A DNA stretch of 64,000 nucleotides from Marasmius tenuissimus (Eukaryota > Basidiomycota > Agaricomycetes > Agaricales > Marasmiaceae): assembly GCA_029532415.1 (NCBI GenBank), contig JAQOTA010000069.1:2480001-2544000 (forward strand), written 5' to 3'. The stretch's first letter is position 1. Every line of letters begins with the position of its first letter. The notes below the pieces were generated by a model. That model did no database searches, was not told where the DNA came from, and saw nothing but the letters and a program-made list of their open reading frames with translations. A program made the translations under genes and the position numbers. Shown here one piece after another: positions 21,782-32,600 of this stretch.

Positions 21782-22223
21782 CAAGGGAATTTTTTTACAG
21801 CACTCGTTTCGAATTGATCCCTGCAAATATGTGCCACCTGTGGACGTGTTCTTGCCGATTTCCAAGGGCTCATAACGCGCTTAACGCACTTCGCAGACTC
21901 GGTAAACCACCCTTAGTGATTACCACAGACAATCACTCTTGGCCTCCATCAGAATTTCAGACAGCAACACAAGCAATGAGCGCATTAGGCAGTAGCAAAG
22001 AGACATCCATTGTCCGAGCTGGCTGGGGTTCTCTCACTGGCCTGTGGGCAAAAGTCTTCCTTGAGGAAGTTGTTCTCAGAGACTTCAACAGCTCAAACAC
22101 TGTGGAAGGCATTGCTATGTGGGACCATATCCTCATGTGCGTTCCAGGGTGCCTTCAGTGGGCGATTGGAAGAGTTGCGAGTAATGGTGAAGAGTATCGA
22201 GTTTACCGAAAGAGCGGAGTTGA
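21782..22223 (+). pseudogene. gene fragment next to Plavaka-1, unknown (possibly MYND-protein N-terminal region)
   Basis: After a good acceptor (TTTTTTTACAG, about 21799) an open block contains LRRLGKPPLVITTDNHSWPP, SALGSSKETSIVRAGWGSL and AMWDHILMCVPGCLQWAIG. It reads like a conserved helical host protein of the type found N-terminal to MYND fingers in mushroom genomes, but I cannot confirm this. The frame ends artificially where a copia relic LTR begins near 22224. A frame change near 21860 suggests decay. The 5' side is cut by the Plavaka-1 end. Confidence 0.4.
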
Positions 22224-22785
22224 CGAGTAGTGAAGAGTAAGTTGGAGCTAGGGCTCAATGTAGAAGAGAAAAAAGTAGAATGATAATTATACAGGACAAG
22301 AGAGAGAACTTATATACTGTAGAGTGAACTACAGAGTCTGATATCTAATCTGTAAGTACATATGATGAAATGGAGATAGAGGCATAGGGCGTAGGAAATG
22401 AGTAAGTAAGATTGTAAAAGAGGAGATTAACTACTGTGCATGACATAGTACAGATTAGAGGTCAAGGGTTGTATAGTACAATTGGTCCTAGGGTAAGTGA
22501 GGTCATAAGGCATGTATATAGCATGTGATTCAACTCTCCCCCTCAGCACCGGTAGTGAGGTTGAGTTGTGAGGCAAGGTCCAAGTGACAAGGCACTGAAA
22601 GAGCCTTGGTGAAAATGTCGGCAAGGTTTGAGTCGGTATGGATGTAGCAAGGCTCGATGTCTCCATTCTTCACAGAGTCCCTGCAGAAGTGGTAGTGAAT
22701 AGCAATGTGCTTGGTGCGGGAGTGAAGATATTGGTTCTGAACAAAAGCGAGCATCTGTATAGGCTCACTGGACTTGTTCAAGGAT
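22224..22785 (-). mobile_element. relic 3' end of a third copia family (RNase H tail and LTR)
   Basis: On the minus strand the ORF 22781-22530 holds the copia RNase H C-terminus: QNQYLHSRTKHIAIHYHFCRD, the D near HTDSNLADIFTKALS, and the end after ASQLNL. It is followed by a purine tract (GCTGAGGGGGAGAG) and a roughly 308-bp LTR ending near 22224 next to the preceding gene fragment. The rest of the element is missing. Sequence divergence from A and B is large, so this is an older insertion. Confidence 0.75.
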
Positions 22786-22892
22786 AGTAGTTACCATCAC
22801 CTTTGAATTGATCCAGCGCGGCAGTTCCCAATGCCCAGTGGCGGCTGTAAAGTCCAATGACATTGCTGTCGTACTTCAAAAATCACAAGCAT

Positions 22893-22978
22893 ATAGTGGG
22901 AATTGAACCCAAAACCACTGCAGAGCATCAGCTAACCATGCAGACGTGTAAACCAACTCAGCCATTCAGTTGTTATTA
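22893..22978 (-). ncRNA. tRNA-like (A-box/B-box) sequence, possible SINE head
   Basis: On the minus strand TGGCTGAGTTGG fits an A-box and GGGTTCAATTCCC fits a B-box with a four-pair T stem, about 55 nt apart. The acceptor arms do not pair, so it is not a working tRNA. A tRNA-derived retroposon or an old tRNA pseudogene is possible. Confidence 0.35.
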
Positions 22979-23169
22979 CTTTGAGAACAGTAGGGCTATA
23001 TATAGAGGTTTTCATGAGGTTCCTATATGCTCAAAGCCTAGTAAATGTTGGTTTCTAAAGGCCCACATCCCACAGAAAGGTACACTGTAAGATCAACAAC
23101 CTACCAGTTTATGAGTAGCTATGCAGTATGTCAGTATAGGTACAACTCCATGCCTGCTGTTAAACTCCA

Positions 23170-23198
23170 AAAAAAAAAAAAAGAAAAAAAGAAAAAAT
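23170..23198. repeat. A-rich tract
   Basis: Runs of 13, 7 and 6 A broken by single G. It may be the tail of an old plus-strand retroposon, but no recognisable body precedes it. Confidence 0.5.
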
Positions 23199-23936
23199 GA
23201 ACGATACACCTAATACTACCACAAAGTAACTACTTCATCATCTCCCCGGATGAGTACACCACATTTTTTGCCAAGTCTACCCACACATGATACTCTCTCT
23301 CATGCTGCTGACAGTCCCTGGGCTGATCTTCTGGAAGTCGCAACACTGCCTCAAGCCACCAGCCTAGTGCAACTACAGCACTCACTATCCCGTTCTGACC
23401 AGTAACACACAACTCATCCCAATCTCCATCTCCTCTTGCCAGTCCTCCTTCCCCTGCCTCTCGCCATTCAGGAACACAGTTACCCCACCATCCCTTGTAG
23501 CATTTATGGTATGCTGAGATGTCGTTGATGTCAGGCTTGAATGTCAGACACCAACCATGTGCAATCCACTGTCCAACTGCTGGTGGATGACTCGCTGATA
23601 TGAGCTGCTCGGTGCCTTCAGACCCTGCCTTTGCATCCACCCTCAACCAACCCTGGACCACCTTCCTCCATTGCCTCTCTTCATCCCCACATTCCACCCT
23701 CCCACATGCCTCCAGCGCCTTTGTGACATAGTCTGGTGCCCCCTCAGACACTTCAAACAATACCCCATCATGGTCAAATACCTCCCTTACTTCAAACAAT
23801 GGCTTTGAGCTGCTTGCCGCTTTGTGATTTGCCAACGAACGAGTAACTGCTCTTGCCTTTCCCTTCACATCTGCCTTCAGGCCCCTTGTCAGAATCTCCA
23901 CACACTCGAGCCACTTCTTGTCAAGAATGAGGCCAG

Positions 23937-24387
23937 TGACTAGGAAAACCCCTCAGGCCACCAACAGGGTCAAGAGTGCAAAGGAGAGAAGATAGATTTG
24001 AGTAGGGCAAATGTAAGATAGTACATGCTGGATACAAGCACTATAAGATGAAGTTGTCAGACTGGGGAACTATCTAGAAGTGTCCATGATTATATATGAC
24101 AGAACCAAGCTGTAGATATATCATGAGAACGAAGATAAAACAGGAAAACTGAAAGAACAAGTGATAAAAATCAAGGGATACATGTGGAAACATTGTCATG
24201 ATGGAAACTATATGGTATGCTGGGAAAATATCTGAAAACAATGTGGAACACCAGGTAGTACCAGGTAATGATATGGAGGCTAGAATGCAATGGTGAGAAC
24301 ATGTAGCCATGGGAAATAAAGAGAAAAACATGGGGAAAAAGCACCTGGAGACCAAGGGAAGGGAAAACAATGGGTGGATTCATAACA
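23937..24387 (-). repeat. solo LTR, family S1 copy 1 (451 bp)
   Basis: On the minus strand it starts TGTTATGAATCC and ends TTTTCCTAGTCA, with a TATATA promoter-like word. It is alignable end to end with 62221-62669 (shared words GTACATGCTGG, AGTTGTCAGACTG, TATATATGACAGAACCAAGC). No internal retrotransposon region is attached, hence solo LTR. Adjacent 5-bp duplications were not found. Confidence 0.75.
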
Positions 24388-25002
24388 ATGAGGTTGAGAT
24401 GACAGTGGTGGGGAGAAAACACAAATGGTTGCCAGTTGTAGATGCTCAACAGAGCTTGCAGAATGTAACAAAGCCACAGAGCTACCCCCACCTAGAGGGG
24501 AGGTCATACAACGGTGCTTGCTGGGAGAGGGAGCTGGAGACAAAGCTCGGGAAGAAGGTGGAGATGAGGTTATGATGATAGGCGTTTTTGCAGTACCCAT
24601 CTTCTTGGGTGCTCTTCCTCTGGTGGTCCAGCGCTGAGTAATGAAAGGAACAAAGGGTTCCTTGCCCTCATCCCTTGCTATGTTCTCCAACAATTCTTTC
24701 CTCACCTCTCTATGTCCTTCCCACACCTTGCTTCTCAACTTCTTGATGCTGAACTTCCTGCAGTATGCGACACTGTTGGTATGGCTGAAGTACTCAACTT
24801 TGATGACCCAAGGCCATTGGAGCTGGAGGTGCTAGTGGGGATAGGATGACAAGGGGTAGGAACCATGTGAGGGGGAGGTGCCATCCTTGTGATCAAACCT
24901 TTGTCTCCAGCCGATGGCAATGGCAGACCTAAGGGGGCCAGTGTCCTTCGAGCTGCTGTGAATCCATCTGGGCCAGCAAACCTACTACTGTTGGCAGCTC
25001 CT

Positions 25003-25188
25003 GACAAAGAACCACCCATAGGTAGGGGGTGTTTGGCTACTCCTGCATACAAAGTGGCTCTGCTAACTGTAGTATTGGAAGAAGTGATGGCTCTTGACAA
25101 AGAACCACCTATAGGTAGGGGGTGTTTGGCTGCCCCTGTGTACAAAGTGGATCTGGCACAGGTGGTACTGGAAGAAGGGATGGTGGCA
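25003..25188. repeat. tandem repeat, 2 x 93 bp, in the Ser/Thr-rich gene
   Basis: Both units begin GACAAAGAACCACC (25003 and 25096) and share GGTAGGGGGTGTTTGGCT. The unit is a multiple of three, so it repeats a 31-residue peptide (core KHPLPIGGSLS / KHPLPMGGSLS) without breaking the frame. Confidence 0.85.
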
Positions 25189-25499
25189 GCTGAGGGCCCA
25201 GCTGTATCTGCCACAGACGTTAACTTGGTATTGGCACTAGATGCCACGATATTTAAGCCTGTTTTTGTCAAGGATGTGGTTGAGTCCTTTAAAAGGCCTT
25301 TTTCATGAGTAGATGGTGCTGTCTTTGAAGTGGAGGATGGCCCCGCACCGGATTGCCCTTCTTGGCCTGCCACATGTAGTTGTTGATATTGCTGTCATTC
25401 TTCTGGCCCCCATTGATCAATGTTGATATCCAACTCGTCACCGTATGTGGCTGTCAAATCATCACCCACTTCCTCTAGAGCAGACATGTTGCAATCTCC

Positions 25500-26283
25500 A
25501 AGAGCTATATAATGTGTATCAGCCAAAGCCAATGATACCAAAGTCCAGGAACTCACTGAAACATTTCATTAACCAATCCCCATACATAGGAAGCCAAAAC
25601 TTCTTGAATCCACTTCAATACATGCTCCTGAAGCTTGTGTCCTGCAGCCCACATGCTGCTGCAATGAGGTCCTCAACTATTTTGGGATGAGCTTTGGCCC
25701 AGGTGTTGTACGTTGTTTTGCAGCGACCAGGCTTGTCAATAGGAAGGCCCAACAGTTATGCAAGAAATAGGTGTAGGAGCTCTTCATCTTGCTCTTCTTG
25801 AGCATGCTGCTGCTTGTTGAACTGATAACACATCCGATGTCAGATTTGCTAACAGGAATTCAAACAAGCATGTGATTAGAAGATAAATCAAACCACAACA
25901 ACAGCACAGTGTACCTCCATTTGTTGCAATATAGCGCCTTGAAGCACATTGAACACCTTCACCTCTGCCTTGTGCTCCTCTGATTGCGACAGGCATCTAA
26001 CAGGAGGCTCACAATCCTCCTCCTTGTCATCATCTACAATGGCGTCAAGCAACTCTTGAGGTGGGTCATTGTTATGCTCCATTGTTTTTGGAAAATGCTT
26101 GAAGTAACAAATGTACAGCAGTGCCACAAACTCCGCCAGCATATCCTGTTGAACGGCCTTGCAATACGTATCCAGTTGTGACAGCAAGAAAGTGCAATCA
26201 GTACCCAAGAAGACCGACCAGGCTGGCATATTGTTGACTGCAACATAGTCCCTGAAGAGGTCAGTTGCTCTGGGGACTCCCAT
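25500..26283 (-). pseudogene. uncharacterised gene fragment upstream of the Ser/Thr-rich gene
   Basis: Exon 26283-25912 (MGVPRATDLFRDYVAVNNMP...) ends at a GTACAC donor. A later block, about 25830-25500, has TYNTWAKAHPKIVEDLIAA and KKFWLPMYGDWLMKCFSEFL but carries in-frame stops (near 25770 and 25620). Typical of decayed Agaricomycete hypothetical proteins; no domain recognised. It may be the 5' part of the same gene as the downstream entry. Confidence 0.4.
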
Positions 26284-26299
26284 TGCAATGCTACCTCAC

Positions 26300-27114
26300 C
26301 GTTTTGAGTTAGAATGGCTGAGTGGTGTGGAGAAAATTCAAGCCTGTCCAAGGGTGACCGTATTTAGCGTCATTGGCCCTTGCTGAAGAGTACAAAAACA
26401 ACTTACTGAGTGAGTGGCTTTTTGGTTGATGTCTTTATATGTTTTGCTGAGCAATAAATTCGCAAATAAAATATATGTGGGAAGTTGAGTATGCAAAGAG
26501 CATTCTTCCATGGTGAGCCTACAGTTGCATTAGCGTTGGTAGATGGGTCATTAAAAATTAGAGAATGTTGACACATACTCTGGGGAGCTTGCCAGATCCT
26601 AAACCAACCTCTGGTCCTTGGGACAAGGGAAGAAGGAGGTGGGAAGAAAGCAAGGTTTATCCAGATTTGAAACACCTTTCAAGGTCCCTCAGAACCAAAT
26701 CCTGGCACTGGAGATGGGGGGGTCCTAGACTGGTTGACCTCTGCCCCTGTCATCTGGTAGACAATCCAGGACAAGTATCAGAGGAGCCACACAGACTCTA
26801 ACAGAAGAAGGGCCAACTCCTGGAGTATTTACTGTCCATCCAGGCGGCCATTGTGGCTCACGCCATGGTTCTGCCAATCCCGATATGCAGTATGATTGGT
26901 AATTACCAACACTCATTGCACACAGTGACTTTCAAATTTTTTTTATCAGTTCTCCATCACCCTCAGTCAGTTTGTCATCACCTGTTCCAAAGCCAATCAG
27001 CAGCTCCCACCCCATCAATAAGGGTCAAGGAATATTCCTCAAAAGTGTGGACCCTTCCTGGTTCATCCCCTCCACCACTTGACTTTGACTTTCATGATTC
27101 AACTTGGCCACCCC
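26300..27114. other. stretch without supported gene
   Basis: AT-moderate sequence with only short unconvincing ORFs. No repeat ends, RNA genes or known domains were recognised. Confidence 0.5.
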
Positions 27115-27936
27115 ATGTCTTCCACGCCCTGCCCTGAGCCTCGTCCTCCAAGCCCTATTGAATGTGAAGAAGGCTCTGTCCTTGTTGGTGGTCAGTATTT
27201 CTACTTTTTTTTTTACTAAACATTTATTTATGTTGAGCCAATCTATAGGTTATCCCAAGGGGAATGGTGTTGCTGTTCCCCCCATGTACACCTTTACAAC
27301 ACATGAGCCCGACAGAAACACCACCGTGATTTGTACGACTGTCGAGCATGTTGGAGGTAAGCCTCTTCTCTACAATTTCTTTTTGTTTCTCATACTGATA
27401 TTTTTTGTCTTGTAGGGCTGGTGAATACCACCATTGTGAAGGTACAACAAGAACACCTTGACCACCATTCTCTCAATGGCAGCCTAGTCACTGAAACTGC
27501 TGAAGCTCCCCAGGAATCTCGCCAGGCATCTCCTCCCATCAAAATTGAGAGTGAGGTCAAGGAAGAGGATACAAGTGATGGTTTCTCTGATGACAACAGC
27601 CTTTTCAGCGATGATGGCAATACCACTCATGCTGTGGTCCCCCCTCCTACTGATTTTTATTGCCCTCCTGGATCGGCTTTCATCAAGTGGTTATACATTG
27701 TCTTTCGAGGACAATGTGTCGGTATCTTTACCAGCAAATGTTAAGCTCAACTTCAATTCCCTAGCCATCATTATTCTCCTTATGTCTTCAGAGTTCCCAA
27801 TGCCTGTCATCAAGCGTTCTCTACATGGGATGATGCTCTGTTCCAGTACACTTGGGCTTATCAGGACAGATGTCCAGGCTGGCGTGTGGCTGTCATTAAC
27901 GACGGTGACATTGTTGAAGCTGCGCCCTTGGATTAA
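27115..27936 (+). pseudogene. RNase H1 N-terminal (viroplasmin-like) domain protein, one in-frame TAA
   Basis: Three exons join cleanly: 27115-27190 (MSSTPCPEPRPPSPIE), 27249-27356 and 27416-27936, with GTCAGT...CTATAG and GTAAGC...TTGTAG introns. After an acidic Ser-rich region (about 27520-27650) comes YCPPGSAFIKWLYIVFRGQCVGIF. This is the KWYVVFxGxxxGIF start of the RNase H1 N-terminal/caulimovirus-viroplasmin fold, followed by PSHHYSPYVFRVPNACHQAF. That fold binds RNA:DNA hybrids in RNase H1; stand-alone versions are common in basidiomycetes and their role is unknown. The domain is interrupted by TAA 27742-27744, after which the same frame stays open to TAA 27934-27936. No RNase H catalytic domain follows. 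Confidence 0.65.
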
Positions 27937-28159
27937 TATCAATGGGGTTCAGGCCCCATTTTTCAGGATGTAGACATCAATGGGCTTGACATTGACATTA
28001 CTTGTGTAAAATAGTAGTACTCCCCTAGCTATTGCTCTGTCCTCCAAGTAGAAAATAGACAGTCTGAATGCTGACCTCTTTCCCTCTTATGCAACCTTGC
28101 CACCGCTTCTTTGTCAGAGATCAATTAGGAATGATAAGTTGAAATCGGGCCACTATCTA

Positions 28160-28904
28160 ATCTCAGTACTTCTTGGCTTCCTGACTTTCTTTCTTCCAGG
28201 CATGCATGTGTTCCATCTTCGCACTCTTCCACTCCTCCACAGCTTCTTTGTATTTCTCTGGTTCCTCCGATTTCAAGGCCAAAAGTTCCCTCAGTTGAAC
28301 ATCTCGGAATCAGTAGTTGTTGTTGAATGCATCTTGCCTGTGCAGCATTTCATACTGTCTACAGAAAAAATGAGGACAGTGTGATGGATACGACACAATG
28401 GACCAACATACCAGAATCTCTGACTGTCAGCCCTGTCCAAAATCTTGGATCAATGTCTGTATTGTGAGGGAGAAGGGTGCTTTGATTTTCAGAGATCAAG
28501 AGGTGATACACATTCAGTAATTGTACCTCTGATAGTAGCATCAAGAATGCTCCCTTTGAGCAGCCATATATGACTCCTTCACTCTACCAGTCAATGCAGC
28601 TCATCGTCTAAATAATAAATATGTAACATGGCAGACAAGTATCTCAGTGTCACCTTGCCATCCCAAGATCTAGAGCAGAAGAAATCACCATGCCATTCTC
28701 TCCCTGGCTCATGCATTATACTCCTCCCTGTTTCTTGCATGTAACATCAGTCTTCATTGAAGTAGTGAGAGTGGCTATGAATTGAAAACATACCTCTGTT
28801 GATATAACTGAGAAGCAACCTTGTTAGCAGCAGTCCTTGACTTTTCCTGGCAGAATAACACAGCTTTCAACCTCTTCTCGTGGGTCTTCGTTTTGTTGGT
28901 CATG
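28160..28904 (-). pseudogene. uncharacterised minus-strand gene, decayed
   Basis: A clear first exon, MTNKTKTHEKRLKAVLFCQE (ATG about 28904), ends at a GTATGT donor. Later blocks read REWHGDFFCSRSWDGKVTLR (about 28690), STLLPHNTDIDPRFWTGLT (about 28465) and LALKSEEPEKYKEAVEEWKS (about 28250), ending near 28170. Blocks are joined by short introns but at least one stop lies within the last block (after FNNNY). The order matches an uncharacterised family I know from mushroom genomes. Function unknown. Confidence 0.45.
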
Positions 28905-28909
28905 ATTCA

Positions 28910-30280
28910 GGTTAGTGTATAACCAGTCAAGAAATAAATTGCTGTCGGAGAGTGTTGGTGCTTGATAATTGGTGTTGGCCGTGGAGGCACAAGGGAAAGA
29001 AGAGACAAGCACCCACCGGACTGATAGGTGCAGGTTCTATGTTGCGAGTTTGCCATGAGTGAGTTTGCTTGGTCTCTGCTTGCCATGCTGGCAATAGATA
29101 CCATTCCTGCTTCAGAGTATTGTATTGTCATTTTGGAAGATATATTGCATGCATGTCCCAAGGATTGAAGTGTGAGGTGCCCATAAACGTTGTGAACCCC
29201 CCGATTGAGATGGCATGGTAGTTGATCACCCACATCAAGAACGTTCTGCGAGAGTCATATCTGTTTTGGGTCCCTGACTCGTGTTGGTTATGGGTGGCCA
29301 CATCCACAAACACACATCTAAAAAATACTGAGAGTGCCTTTGGAAGGTATCAAGGGTATGCAATATGTAAAAAAGGAACAGTTTTTGGGGTATAGAAGAC
29401 ACTAAGACAAACATTTGTGTGCTGAGTGCTAAATTGTCAGTTCGTACCAGATTAATTTACAAGTTTGCGTATATGGTGTGAGTTGATACACTGTCGTTGA
29501 TTACACTTTCCTCTGCCCCCATATCAGTTAAATAATATTGTTGGAGAGGTGGCTAGGTGTTACCCGTGGGCTGCAAATAAAGACAAACCCACCAGTTAAT
29601 GGTCATGAACTCAGTAAAGGTGAAACTTATGCATGGATTGTGTTCAAGGTGGAAGATATACCAAAAGGTAGACCTTCTGATAAACAATTCCATGGGAGGT
29701 GGATGGGGCAAACTATGCCTTTCATTGGCAAAGATGACAGTGGTATAATGGGGTCTTATTTTTATGTATTTCTATGGGAAAGCACTGTGAATGGGCAAGT
29801 CAACAAAGTCAAATTCAAGAGATGAGAGTTCCAGCAATCAGACCTCATTTGCAAGGGTTGGACCGACTTCCAATTGAACAATGTTTAGTCTAGCTTATAT
29901 CAGATTTCTTTGGTGTGGTGGTGGTTGTATGGAGTACATTGAGCCTTTGTGAGTATTGATGGATCAGTAGATAGGTGAATTGGAATGGAATCTCAGGGGG
30001 CATAGGAAATTCAAATTGCCATCTGGAGATGTGGGTATATGGAAAGCATACTGAGGGGGTGTTGACCCTTGCCTTTCCTCCACCACAATCATGATGGACA
30101 TCATCCTGTCTGACCCTTTGGTGCACCGCTACCCTCAGGCCGCTCCTACCTGCAAGCTATCATTGATCATGAAAAGTCCTGAGAAGTTTTATCAGCAACT
30201 ATTGGTCCCAGTAGAATGGCAGGCATAAAGTCAATTCACTGGAGGATTTCACTAAAAGTGGATAATCCACTATTTCCAGA
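28910..30280. other. stretch without firmly supported gene
   Basis: Contains an open frame 29538-29825 (+, with GRPSDKQFHGRWMGQTMPFI) whose composition could be coding, but I see no domain, introns or partner exons. Nothing else was recognised. Confidence 0.4.
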
Positions 30281-30284
30281 TGTT

Positions 30285-30605
30285 GATCCATCTACAGTTG
30301 CCATTCTTTTCTTGGATGAATTTGACTGACCCTCCTCCAAAGACGACACCCTTTCCCTTGCTCAACACTTCTGTGAATTACATCCTGGACTTTGCCTCAC
30401 CTATTGGTTTGTGATAGGCTGGAAGATGGACTGGGAGTGGGAAGGGGAGTTGCAGGTTTATACATGGACAGACATTCATTACCACAAGACCATGGAGTCT
30501 GCATTAGAACATATCTACCTGTTGAGTCTGGGTGAGCTTCCCAAACATTTTTCCCAGTCGAAGCTCATTCTAACTAAGGACCTAGCTCTCAATAAGTTTA
30601 GGTGA
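30285..30605 (+). pseudogene. fragment of an uncharacterised gene (plus strand)
   Basis: An open block around one stop reads HFCELHPGLCLTYWF then WEGELQVYTWTDIHYHKTME and SKLILTKDLALNKF. It looks like a conserved basidiomycete hypothetical protein. One TGA near 30329 and no clear start or end. Function unknown. Confidence 0.35.
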
Positions 30606-31053
30606 GTTCTGCATATGTTATCGACTCAACTAAGTCTTCACCCAGCTGAATTAGACCTGCAGGTTCATCTTTCCTGCAGAGACCGTGATGACAGATTCCA
30701 CACGCTGATGGATGAGAGCCATTCTTCAAATTGACGGATGTACTGTCCTGCAAGCGAAGACTGTTGTGGAGAAATTCCCAACCCCAGCAAGTGTAAAGAA
30801 AAGGAGGTTGGAACTGGCTGGGGGAGGGGGAGGGAAATTGGCAGGAGGTCCAGAAAAAGCAGCAGAAGCATGGCTTTAGACAAGATTATGCCAGATAATG
30901 ATTTAGACAGTTCCAATACAATATTTGTAGAATTGACAAGGCTTTTGAAAATCTGTAGCCAGAAGTCGGTGGCAATGGAATGTAATCAGAGTTACTTCAA
31001 AATGAATGAGCACTTCATGTGCACATGTTGTGTTGAATTTCTCTTGCTATGCG

Positions 31054-31877
31054 ATGAAGAGACGCCCTGCGACGACAAACTCTACAGCGAGGAAACAATC
31101 TCATGTAAAGCACAATGCAAGTGTCTTCCAAGATCGGGTTTCCATAGGCAATGTATTCATGACACCTCCAATCACTGACAAGGCAGCCTCCATGCCAACA
31201 CCTTCCAACAGTGCTGGTTTCAGTCCAGTCACAAATCTTGAGGGAGCTGGAGGCAACGACTGGGTTGGGTGGCTGAGGATGGAGGAATGGGGGAACAGTG
31301 AAGGTTGGAGCGGTAGTGGTTGGGGGGAAGCACAAGGCTCAACTAGTGCAGGGTCATTGTTAGATGACAATCAACACCTACCCTCCAGTTGGGTCAATAC
31401 ACCTGAATACCTGGAAGCTTTGCTGCAAGCAAATCCACACTCTCCAGAACATTAAACACATTGTCAGGGAGAAGCTGCCTCAACAAGCCCTACAGAAGAG
31501 TGACCAATCACAGGCCAAAAAAAACCTTGTACCATAAGATATGTCAGTTGTGAAGAGCCTTGGTCTTGAAACAGTTGCTGATTGTGTTTTCTTTGTACAG
31601 CGTTCTCCCAATATAGAGTAGAAGGCCAAGCACCGGTCTCTGTTCTTGAACAAGGCTATAAGGCACAATGGCCAAGGTGACTCACGCAAATAAATGCGCT
31701 GTAGCAACTGCAAAGAAGAGGCTAACAGGCCTGATGATTATGCAGACTGTTCTGCCAACATTTGCTGTAGGGATTGCTTCCTCAGTGATCTCACATGCAG
31801 CAAATGCTGTGTACATTGACACTGGAATACACCTTTCCATTGTGTTGAGGTGGGGACAGTAGACAATTTACCTGGCA
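31054..31877 (+). pseudogene. KDZ transposase N-terminus with CxC2 cysteine cluster, truncated by the LINE
   Basis: The frame from ATG 31054 begins MKRRPATTNSTARKQSHVK, a basic start typical of KDZ transposases, and runs to a stop at 31455. After decayed sequence, another block has FLNKAIRHNGQGD and then a zinc cluster: CSNC, DCSANICCRDCF, CSKCC, H-x-HWNTPFHCVEV (about 31700-31850). This matches the CxC2 cluster known from KDZ transposases (C..C...YRC..C....C..C...H...P.H..E.W). In-frame TGA 31817-31819 lies where an Arg codon fits (VH-x-HW). The coding sequence is cut at 31878 by the LINE's poly(A) junction; the catalytic domain is not seen in the window. Confidence 0.7.
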
Positions 31878-31899
31878 TTTTTTTTTTTTTTTTTTTTTT

Positions 31900-32600
31900 G
31901 TGGTATGTGGCTAGTTGCCAATGTTTTGTCGAATCTCCCTAAGTGTGAGACCGACTACGCATACTAAGAAGTCGTAAAGTGTCCTAGGGATCTAAACCTA
32001 GAGAGCAGGGGGGGGGAGCCATTTTTGCTGGCTTGTGCGATCAAGAGAGGAGGGGCGGGGGACTAGGCATGAACCATACTCATCGTCATTCGGCAGATAG
32101 GGGGCGGAAGATTTCCACCTGAGGAAATATTCTTAAAATACGACCTGTTAGAGACAGTGTGGGATTCAGACTCCGAGCAACTTAGGTTGTTGCTTGATGT
32201 AACAGGGTCTTTACCCTGAGATGTTATCCGGTCTGTGTCTTGTGTATGACCTATGGAGTCGATACCCACTAAAACCTCAGTTGCCAGGTTGGTTGGCCAA
32301 TCTTCGGGGATGGGCTCCTCTTGGGCAAGGGTGTTCTGCCATGTTCTGCGTACGGTATCAGGGTTCAAAGCTCTTTTCCCCGTAGACCCTCTGGTTTGTT
32401 AGCATTCTATTGAAGAGTAAGTGTTTGTTTATAGCCGCTCTGCATCTGTTTTTGATTTCAGGCCATGTTGGCCAAGGGTGTCCTCCAATGACAGCTTCAC
32501 ATCTAATTTTCCAAAGTATGTGGGCTGTTTCGGACACTAGTATGGTGAATAACCTTGATATGAATTTATCATTGAATATGTCGAAGGTGCATGACATGAC
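31900..32600 (-). other. LINE 3' untranslated and decayed coding region
   Basis: Between RNase H and the poly(A) tail. Short ORFs (for example 32597-32358 with ISRLFTILVSETAHILWKIR) match the C-terminal helix often found after the LINE RNase H. G-runs at about 32009 and 32046. Confidence 0.5.

Larger units (their letters stand above)
23230..25487 (-). pseudogene. uncharacterised Ser/Pro-rich gene with WW-rich C-terminus, broken by a solo LTR
   Basis: The minus-strand frame begins MSALEEVGDDLTATYGDELD (ATG at 25487). It has an in-frame TGA at 25395-25397, continues as a long Ser/Thr-rich region (25373-24735) with a tandem 31-residue repeat, then a basic block (KVWEGHREVRKELLENIARDEG, 24738-24280). 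The C-terminal block (23901-23230) has paired Trp motifs (KGWWGNCVPEWREA, ALGWWLEAVLRL) that I know from uncharacterised mushroom proteins. A solo LTR sits at 23937-24387 between the last two blocks. Function unknown. The stop and the insertion make it a pseudogene. Confidence 0.55.

Noticed and set aside
23170..23198. Poly(A) tail of a plus-strand LINE or SINE
   Set aside because: No LINE coding sequence precedes it and the nearby tRNA-like sequence is on the opposite strand.
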